From positions 83,994,895-84,058,894 of the forward strand of contig OY294044.1 in assembly GCA_958510825.1 (NCBI GenBank): 64,000 nucleotides of DNA, read 5' to 3'. Positions 56,406 to 64,000 of this stretch are shown here, piece by piece. The translations under genes were made by a program, and so were the position numbers. The notes under the pieces were generated by a model. It ran no database searches. It was not told where the DNA came from and saw only the letters and a program-made list of their open reading frames with translations. Source of the DNA: Brachypterus glaber (taxonomy: Eukaryota; Arthropoda; Insecta; Coleoptera; Kateretidae). Within the stretch, counting starts at the first letter, position 1. Every line of letters starts with the position of its first letter.

Positions 56406-56410
56406 AGTCC

Positions 56411-56672
56411 TATAACATCGCACTATGAGTACAAGACCACAATAACTCAAAATTTATCTATTTTGAGATTTTTGCTCTATTATTATATTGTTCTAGATGC
56501 TATCTTTTATAATACAATACAAGCATATCTAAAACGAAAGAATGTCCTATAATTACATAATTTATTTTATTATAATGTATGTTATTATGCATAATCTGAA
56601 AACATCAAATGTCATTTTCTCAGCTCAGTTATTTTTGAGTTATGGTGGTCTTGTACTCATAGTGCGATATGA
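56411..56672. mobile_element. MITE with ~40-bp terminal inverted repeats, family Z
   Basis: ACATCGCACTATGAGTACAA, then GACCACAATAACTCAAAA, pair with TTTTTGAGTTATGGTGGTCT, then TGTACTCATAGTGCGATAT, with two mismatches or so. 262 bp, no gene. Confidence 0.85.
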
Positions 56673-56749
56673 TTGGGAATATTATTTAATTAACCGATGT
56701 CTGGATAGAGTAAATAAATCATTTGTAATTTTAATACTAAATTTTATTT

Positions 56750-57444
56750 GTAAATGCATATTTGTTATTTATATCGCCACCATTGGTATTTAATACTTTA
56801 CTTGTGATATTAAATACTACAATATGTGTATTATATACAATATGTTGTCATTCTACCACATCACAACGTGCTGATACATTTGGATCCCCACGCAACATGT
56901 GTTTATTATTACAAGCATGTTATAGTAAAAATTACTGTATGGTATACTTTGAGTTGTTGTTAAATTGTATTACTGATCTAGTTTAAAGTATGTTACAGTA
57001 TACAGAAAAATTAACAATCGGTAAATAATACCAAAATTTTGATTAGTAATAATATAAAGAATGCAACCACACACAATTACACACTGACAAATTAATCGAT
57101 CTTTTTTTTACTTTTCTCTCTATTATTACTAATCAAAATTTTGTTATTATTTACCGTTTGTTATTTTACTAAATACTGTAACATACTTTAAACTAGATCA
57201 ATACCACAACAACTACAACTTAAAGTATACCAAACTATATATGTGATATAATTTACCAAATGTTACAGTATTAATAAACACATGTTGCGTGGGGATTCAA
57301 ATGTACCAGCACGGTCTCTGTGTTAGTATGACAAAATTTTGTATACAATGCACACATTGCAGTATTTAATATCACAAGTAAAGTATTAAATACCAATGGT
57401 GCCGATATAAATAAAAAATATGTATTAACAAATAACATTCAGAG
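56750..57444. mobile_element. Foldback element, family C copy 2
   Basis: Same ~330-bp arms and loop as 1840-2575, including GGATCCCCACGCAACATG and ACATGTTGCGTGGGGATT, and ends matching CATATTTGTTATTTATATCG / CGATATAAATAAAAAATATG. A ~22-bp deletion in the left arm (around 56937) distinguishes it from copy 1. Open frames in the arms are by-products. Confidence 0.85.
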
Positions 57445-58844
57445 TGTATTTTTTTATACTATAGTACAGTTAAATCCGAAAAAAGTGGGACACTTAAAAC
57501 TAATTTGTTTAAATCGGATAATTAAAACTTGTCTATTTTATCTATTTTACTATGTCAAATTATTTTAACCTAAATAATAGAAACGTAAATTACACCACTC
57601 TAAAAATCAAAAATCGGCTTACAGGTTTCTTTTTGCATCCCAGTTTTTTCCAACATTAGTGTGTAGAGTACTAGAGATATCATATCTTTTGTTTTATTAA
57701 AAAAAAGACATTCATATAATTCCCCTATCCACGATGAAACGAAAGATATATCTTATATACAATGACGCAAGTCATAAAGAAGGCATAAGGATTGCGCAAC
57801 GCTGGTTATTAAGAACCCTCGGAGAGCTGGTGAACATATTTAATATGTTATTTTCTCCGTATGTTATATCCAATGATTTAAATAAATAAGGATAAAGCTT
57901 CAATCTGCGCCAGTGACTTACATTGGTGTCCTCCATTTTGTGTCTTATTTTATTGCGCAAAATTCAAATGGACAAATTGAGATTCTATATGATTTAAATA
58001 ATCTGTTTAGTACAAGGGTACAAACTATTTATTTAAAGAAAACGCAAATTCTTTGCAAAATTTGGTAATCCTTTAAATTCAAAATATAACTACAAATTTT
58101 GCCAAAAATCTGCTCTACTATAATTATTGAACACTATTATCACAGAATCCCGATACTATTATAATTTATAATAAATATAGAATTACCTGAAAAAGGAAGT
58201 ATCCTCCTGATAAAAGCGATTTACAATGGGGCAACCTGGCACTGCACAAGCAAATAAACCAAAAGTCCATATGATTTTTATATATAAATCACAGTTTTAG
58301 GGCTGTGATAAAAACCAAATAAAATTAAAATCAAAGATACTGCAATATGCAAAAAAATACAACAATCTTAAACATCACGTCCAAATATATTACCAACTAT
58401 AATAAAAGTTCCTAGAAATTACTAATTTTAACGGTTTTACGATTTAAAAACAAAATGGCACATGTGACAGAGATAGTATTAATAGTCAAAATTTTCTGCT
58501 TTTTGCTTTTTTCACCTTTTTTTTTTAAGTCATCAAAATCTTGTAGGATACAAACTTTTTTTCAAATAGGGGTGCCAAACCAGAAGCATGCTTTAGGCCG
58601 CCGAAATATAAAGGCCGACCCTGTGAGTAACCAGTGAGTAACGTTATCAATGATAAATAACGTTATTAATGAGTAAATTAAAAAACTTTCCTAATGTCAG
58701 TTTAATCTTATTTGGTATGATTCTATTTTTTATTGGCTAAATTGATCTCTTTCTTATACTTTTTTTTATTGTTTAATTTTGTAAATATTTATCAAATTTA
58801 CTATATTTAATATTATAATATTACTATATTTATTATAATAATAA
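57445..58844. other. Nothing recognised
   Basis: AT-rich, several short open frames without family features. Confidence 0.4.
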
Positions 58845-58892
58845 TAATTATTATTATTCTTATTATTGTTCTTGTTATTATTATTATTGAAA
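58845..58892. repeat. TAA/TTA microsatellite
   Basis: ATAATAATAATTATTATTAT and further TTATTATTG units; self-complementary in the centre. Confidence 0.85.
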
Positions 58893-58999
58893 ATTACAAT
58901 GCACATTGTTAGATTAAAATTTAACTTTTTGTTAATCCAATGGGGAACCGCGTATAGAATATATAAATAAATAAATAAAACTTCATCATAACTTCATTG

Positions 59000-59153
59000 T
59001 ATCCTTATCGCTTTTCGAAAAGGAACCAACGAATTTTTAAAGGAAATTTTGTTAGGTATGGGAATAGGTTATTTAGGCTTAGTACAACCTATTCCCATGT
59101 CTAAGAAAATTTCGTAATAAATTTCGCTTGGTTCCGTTTCGATAAGCGGTATC
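59000..59153. mobile_element. Hairpin MITE with ATCCTTATCG ends
   Basis: TATCCTTATCGCTTTTCGAA, then AAGGAACCAACGAA, pair with TTCGCTTGGTTCCGTTTCGA, then TAAGCGGTA; the inner TGGGAATAGGTTATTTAGGC region pairs with CAACCTATTCCCA. Non-coding, about 154 bp. Confidence 0.82.
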
Positions 59154-59628
59154 CACTTAATCTATAGAAGCTGTAATGTTTTAATGTCATTACTGTTAAG
59201 CCGAGTATTATGTTTAATAATTGTTTTTTATTAATGTTTAAAACTCACCAATTTGTTAGTTAACGTGTGGTCGAGAGCCATCTAAGTAAGATAGTATCCC
59301 TTTCCGTCAGATCGCGCCACTTTCGGTTCTTCGTAATTCAAAACACCACAGAAACCGACACTAAAAAATCAGTGCAAGGAAAAAATCAAATCTATATTCA
59401 AGAATAATCATATACTTAAAATTTTACACTTGTATAATATTCTTTCCATTGGTATAACAAATATTTGTAGTCAATATACTCTTATACTTGTTTTCCAAAC
59501 ATAGTAATTTTCTATTCAAAAAAAAAAAAATAATTGTCTTTAAGAAGATACACTCTTGAAATGTGATTAAAATCATAAGCGAAAAAGAAGCTATTATTTA
59601 ATCAAGTATAAATACTTTTATATAATTA
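59154..59628. other. Nothing recognised
   Basis: No supported gene; GTCGAGAGCCATCTAAGTAA near 59270 to CGCGCCACTTTCGG near 59325 is less AT-rich but unassigned. Confidence 0.35.
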
Positions 59629-60232
59629 CTAGCCGAATACCCGTGCGTTGCACAGGTATTTAAGATTAACATTTTTTTTTATGAAAAATGGAGTGTAAGA
59701 CGTATTAAAAACGCATCTACATATATTTATTATTCTGGTTGGAGAATAGGATTTTACCTCAACAAATTGATGATACCATATCGCTATTTTTACAACCTTA
59801 GGGGTCGAATATAGAAGAATCCTAAAACACGTATAATTTTGATATTAATAAAGAATACTTTTGCCAAATATTGAGATACTAGATTACCAGGTCTTTTCAA
59901 AAAGGGTTATATTTACAAAATTTACCACTTGGGGGTCGAATATCGAAAAATCTGAAACACCTATCTTTTCGATTTGGATAAAGAACATTTTTGCTAAAAA
60001 TGAATATTCTAGATTAAGTAGCCTCTGAGATACGCACACTTTTTAAAAAACCTTTCAACCCCAGTTTGGACTTACCCCTTAGGGGTTGAATTTCTAAAAA
60101 TCCCTTCTTAGTGGGTGTTTACATCATAAAAGAAACAAACTGTCCAAATTTCAAGTTTGTAGGTCCAGGGGTTTGGGTCTGCGTTGATTGCTGAAGTAAG
60201 TTAGCATTTTACATATATAATAGATAAGTAAT
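59629..60232 (+). repeat. Dispersed repeat, CCCGTGCGTTGCAC family, copy 1
   Basis: Starts CTAGCCGAATACCCGTGCGT-TGCAC and runs through imperfect ~120-bp internal repeats (GGGGTCGAATATNGAA twice, AAAGAACATTTTTGC-type twice) to GTTGATTGCTGAAGTAAGTT. The copy at 63575-63925 is inverted and shorter. Repeats with this start are widespread in insect genomes; I do not assign the source element. Confidence 0.75.
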
Positions 60233-60308
60233 CTTGTTTTTAGTTCATTTATACTTAAAGTCAGTGTATTATGACTTTACATAAGTATACTATTCTCGGA
60301 GCGAGAAT

Positions 60309-60336
60309 AACACCACCACCACCACCACCACCACCA
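60309..60336 (+). repeat. (CAC)n microsatellite
   Basis: Nine CAC/ACC units. Confidence 0.92.
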
Positions 60337-60752
60337 TTTTCAAGAATCACTATTCTCAAGGTTATATTAAGAAGGCGTGTCTATTATGTATCATCCAGTA
60401 TGCATTTCACCGGTAGTCCAAACAAATATAGTAACTTTATAAGTAAAACACATCGTTACCTATATAGATGGCGTTTGTTCAACTCACCAGGGTATGCACC
60501 AAATATTTTAATAAATATTTGGATCTGACCTACTTAGTTACACTTCTGAAACGAAGCTACGCTGACATGTCTTGGAAAGATGAAAAAGTAGTTCTTGTAA
60601 ATTTCGTACACATTATGAGATTTACAGCTGTTGAACAAATATTGTTTTTTAGAATGGCTGGAAACCCAAGAAAATTTCTAATATTTTTATTAGACAATAA
60701 AAATGGAGGAGTAATTATAACATGCACGTGAATAATTTTTGTAATAATTTGC

Positions 60753-60836
60753 TAATCTACAAATAAGTATAAGTAATACTCGGAACAAGATTGATAATCT
60801 ACAAATAAGTATAAGCAATACTCGAAACAAGATTGT
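60753..60836 (+). repeat. 42-bp tandem duplication
   Basis: TAATCTACAAATAAGTATAA, then GNAATACTCG, AACAAGATTG occurs twice, 42 bases apart, with two or three differences. Confidence 0.85.
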
Positions 60837-61674
60837 ATCTAGAATTGTTTAAAGTATTGTTATATTGTTGATTTCAATACTAGTTAAGTCTTAAACAAAA
60901 TATGACTTTTCTCAGCGTACAAGAATAGGGTTTCCTGAAAAGAAGTATAACCAGAGTTGCGGAATTGGAAAACTAGCATAGCGTTTTTTTCAAGATTATT
61001 CAACTTCAATCAAGTTTAGCTTTTTTTGCGTGTGAGTGCACACTTTCTGCTGCAAGATTGTTTATTCATATGATGTTTTTAGTGTAAAATAACCGTAAAG
61101 TAAATAATATTCATGAAAATCGAATAAATTTACCATATTCGGTGTCTTGTTTAAAAAATATATATCTACTTAAAGCAGTGGTCCTTATTATAGATTACTA
61201 TTTTTTGATATTTTTGAGTTTTTTAATTAATATTTTTTGACGTTTTCAACTATTTTTTGTGTTTAAAATTATAGTTTCAATAAAATAAATAATAATTTTT
61301 TATACATTCATGTATCATTCCGCAAAGGGTTAACACTCAAAGAACCCGGTTTTTAACTATCTGTACTCTGACATTTATAATTCAGTCAGGAAAAAATATA
61401 TTCTTGAAAATGTTTAGCAGCTCCTGGACTCTAAGCGGAGGTTTAATACAAAAGACATGGTGTATTAAATTATACGAACTGTTTTATTTTTTGAATAAAT
61501 TTGCCGTAAAATAAATTTTATTTTTATTCCTTGCCAAGTGTATCTTTCGTGATATTATTGGCATGTAAAATAATCATTTTTAAAGCTTTGTTTTGCTTCA
61601 TTTTATTACACCTTTCACCGCTCACGAGTAACTAATTCTATAATTTTTATAATTCATAATTTTTAATATTTTTA

Positions 61675-62788
61675 CCCTTATATGCCCAAGATTTTTTTTT
61701 TAGATATTTAACTTTTTTTTCTTAAAATAATATACCATATCCTTGTATAAGCAAAATATTATAAGAAACTTTTTTCATATTTTACACAGTTTTCCTTAAA
61801 AACGGTGTACTTTTAAAAGGACGATGGGCATAACCAGGATATTAAAAATATACTTAACTTAGAAAGAAAATTTTAATATTTCTAAGGACTACAATTAAAA
61901 GTAATATGCAAAATTTATGTATAAAAATATATATTAGAATTTAGTGTGATAGGGAATGAAGCATCTAACGTGAAGAGCTGCATTGCACTTGCTGCATTTG
62001 GTAGAAACTTTCAGGTGACATATTTTGCACCTGGTCTGTTTTTCCTGTTGTTCTAAGTTGAATAATGTGGCCAGAGTTATATTATCATCATCATCTAGCT
62101 CATCTCTTGTTTCTTCTTGTATAAGTAATTCTGCTAAAGTTGAAATATCATCCGCTAAATCATCATCTTCATAGTCCTCAGTTTCTATGCCTACCTTATT
62201 TTTTTAGTTGACTTCCCGGCAAATTATTTAAATATACATTTTCTTCATCTCCAGAATCTTCATCTGAATCTAAATAATTTTCTGTAAGGTATAACTGCTA
62301 TATTTATAATCTTTCCGCTAGTAGGAAGGTTGTCCGCTTCTAAGTCACGTAAAAGCTCATCAAGAGTCAGCCTACTAAAAAAGAAACCCATTTATGCTCA
62401 TCGTCCTTTTAAACGAACATTCATGTTTACGGCCAAATACAAGCTCAATAAAAACAAAAAGTATTAAAATTTTTATAAATAAAGTTAAACTGTTATAAAT
62501 AAGCTAAATTTATGGTAACATTAGTTAACCTTTTGTTTTAGTTTGAATAAAACTTACCCGACAAGGTTGAAGTCGTACGGAAACGCCATTTATATAATTA
62601 GCAATTTTTTCGGCACTTGTTGAAACATAACCTCAAACGAAAATAAAACCGCGTGTTAAGACTCCCATATTTGTCTATTTTAATAGTATGTAGGTGTCGA
62701 CATCTATTATTTTAGTAAACAAGTACAGAAAAATAAAATAGCAAACTGTACCAAGTGTTCTTGTAGAACGACGATGGGCATATCTGGG
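61675..62788 (-). mobile_element. Internally deleted piggyBac-like element
   Basis: The right end reads GACGATGGGCATATCTGGG followed by TTAA (62789-62792). The left end has CCCTTATATGCCCAAGA preceded by TTTA, matching the complement of the right end (CCCAGATATGCCCATCG) at 13 of 17 bases, with a decayed TTAA. GGACGATGGGCATA-type motifs recur at 61819 and, inverted, at 62394. Between them lies a broken transposase remnant with piggyBac end domains only. Confidence 0.75.
61934..62391 (-). pseudogene. piggyBac-like transposase remnant: acidic N-terminus joined to cysteine-rich C-terminus
   Basis: From the ATG at 62391 the frame reads SRLTLDELLRDLEADNL, typical of the N-terminus, then shifts frame near 62285 into an acidic stretch (YLDSDEDSGDEENVY). 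A further shift at an A-run near 62215 leads to an open frame of about 95 codons: more acid (TEDYEDDDLADD, DELDDDDN) then CKICHLKVSTKCSKCNAALH, VRCF and a stop at 61934. The C..C...C..C....H...C array is the piggyBac C-terminal cysteine-rich domain, which binds the element's ends. The ~400-residue RNase H-like catalytic core is absent. Confidence 0.8.
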
Positions 62789-62792
62789 TTAA

Positions 62793-63574
62793 TTTATAAA
62801 TCTTTATTGGTTAAACCATGAGGCTATAGACCAGAGGTCTTTCTGTCTGTTAACACATATTTATAATTTTTGCTACATCGTTTATGTAGGAAAGTATCTC
62901 AAGCTTTTATATGTACAAAAAAATAATTAAAATAATAATACTAAGATTATACCTAATTTATACAAAAAAAAAAACTATTAAAATTAAAGCGTTAGGTTTG
63001 TTTATTGGAGGCCTACAAGAACCTGATAGATGATCTTCTCTGGGAATTGTCTTCCGTGGAAAGTTTTGGTCATAGATAAATGGCTGCCATATTTTCAGGT
63101 TTACTGCCAAAACTTTGTGTATCTTATAATTCAAAAATCCTGCAAAATTTAATTTGTTTAAGTTTGAATTTGGCACAGATTTATATTTTTGCATTTTGCA
63201 TAATATGTTACCCATAACAGGTAAAAAAAGCTGGCAGTTGCATTAAAAAGGCGAGATAATACCAAAATAATGCATGATAATATCACTTGCACGCAGGCTA
63301 AATGCCAATGTGCAATGCACAATGAGCATAGATACAATTTTTGTCCATAAATGATTAAATTGAAATGAAGCAAACATTATTTCTGCTACCTAGCTCAATC
63401 TAAGGCAAGTAGAATTAAATTAATTATGATACTAACGCAAAGAGAGGAGCCTTGCTGTATACTATACAGTGTATAGTACTATACAGTGCACAGTGATTTG
63501 GACTTTTTGTTTTTTTTTTAATAATCATAGTTATATACAAAAAACCTTGTGTATATTATTTTTGTATAATTATT
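62793..63574. other. Probable LINE 3'-end remnant, otherwise nothing recognised
   Basis: TTTATAAATCTTTATTGGTT at 62793 looks like the 3' end of a minus-strand element (AATAAAG near its tail), but no coding part follows. A CTATACAGTGTATAGT short palindrome lies near 63468. Confidence 0.35.
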
Positions 63575-63925
63575 ACATAAAATGCTAACTCACTTCAGCA
63601 ATCAACGCCCAAAATGTCCAGGGGTTTGGACCTAGAAACTTGAAATTTGGAAAGTTTATTTCTTTTATTATGTAAGCACCCACTAAGAAATAATTTTTTG
63701 AAATTCGACCCTTAAGGAGGTGAAACGGGGATTAAAATGTTTTTAAAAAGTGTGCGTATCTCAGACGCCCCTTAATCTAGAATATTCATATTTGGCAAAA
63801 AATTTCTTTATTGGAATTAAAAAGATACGTGTTTCAGGAATATTCGATATTCGACACCCAAGTGGTAAAAAATGTTATTCTTAATGTCCTGTGCAACGCA
63901 CGGGCCTTCGGCTAGTTATTACATA
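63575..63925 (-). repeat. Dispersed repeat, CCCGTGCGTTGCAC family, copy 2
   Basis: On the minus strand begins CTAGCCGAAGGCCCGTGCGT-TGCAC and ends GTTGATTGCTGAAGTGAGTT, with one internal unit fewer than the copy at 59629. Confidence 0.78.
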
Positions 63926-64000
63926 AATTTGTGTAGTATTTTGAAGGGTAGTCGAGAATATTGTACTTTTATAACATACTTTTGTTCATGACAAATAACA

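Larger units (their letters stand above)
60233..61674. other. Nothing recognised apart from simple repeats
   Basis: Contains a CAC microsatellite and a 42-bp tandem duplication (listed). Open frames near 60271 and 60468 are short; the first owes its proline run to the microsatellite. Confidence 0.4.

Noticed and set aside
60271..60528. Proline-rich 85-codon protein
   Set aside because: The proline run is a (CAC)n microsatellite read in one frame.

Overview
This is an AT-rich eukaryotic nuclear window, most likely from an insect. It has no bacterial operons, no Shine-Dalgarno sites and no intact conserved host gene. The recognisable coding sequence all belongs to transposable elements, and their mix (Tc1-like, piggyBac-like and hAT-like DNA elements, non-LTR retrotransposons, a Penelope-like element, tRNA-derived SINEs) is typical of arthropods. 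The species cannot be fixed from sequence alone.

Layout. 1.8-5.0 kb holds three foldback or MITE-like elements. 5.3-6.5 kb is a 5'-truncated LINE with a reverse transcriptase remnant. 6.9-8.4 kb has a dispersed repeat and a TTAA-flanked piggyBac-type MITE. 9.25-12.81 kb is one 3.56-kb hAT-like non-autonomous element with an 8-bp target duplication; it contains inverted arms of a repeat called family D here, which surround another foldback. 13.3-15.55 kb is a composite foldback with a ~145-bp tandem array, a hairpin MITE and a 0.27-kb palindrome. 16-17.55 kb is an almost identical 782-bp tandem duplication, followed by a second inverted D pair. 19.4-26.2 kb is a run of foldbacks, a LINE RNase H tail and a SINE. 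26.5-32.4 kb is a minisatellite array split by a Penelope-like element, a 972-bp piggyBac-type MITE and a D copy, so insertion order can be read. 33.9-41.4 kb has a foldback carrying a second RNase H LINE tail, three head-to-tail D copies, a second SINE and an inverted pair of Penelope 3' termini. 44.8-47.6 kb is the longest LINE (endonuclease plus RT, broken by two frameshifts and two stops). 48.9-51.6 kb is a complete-ended Tc1-like element with ~709-bp terminal inverted repeats and a truncated transposase. 53.4-57.4 kb is another foldback cluster. 61.7-62.8 kb is an internally deleted piggyBac relative that keeps only the acidic N-terminal segment and the C-terminal cysteine-rich domain.

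How it fits together. The window is a transposon graveyard whose most unusual property is the density of inverted-repeat (foldback) elements, more than twenty, many nested in one another. Family D is built of ~100-bp modules, each with a C-rich/G-rich palindrome, and recurs in about nine copies. An exact 10-mer, AAGTCCAAAC or its complement, occurs eight times, and in two clear cases lies exactly on a rearrangement junction. All element boundaries were read by eye; internal edges of arms are approximate unless a target duplication is stated.
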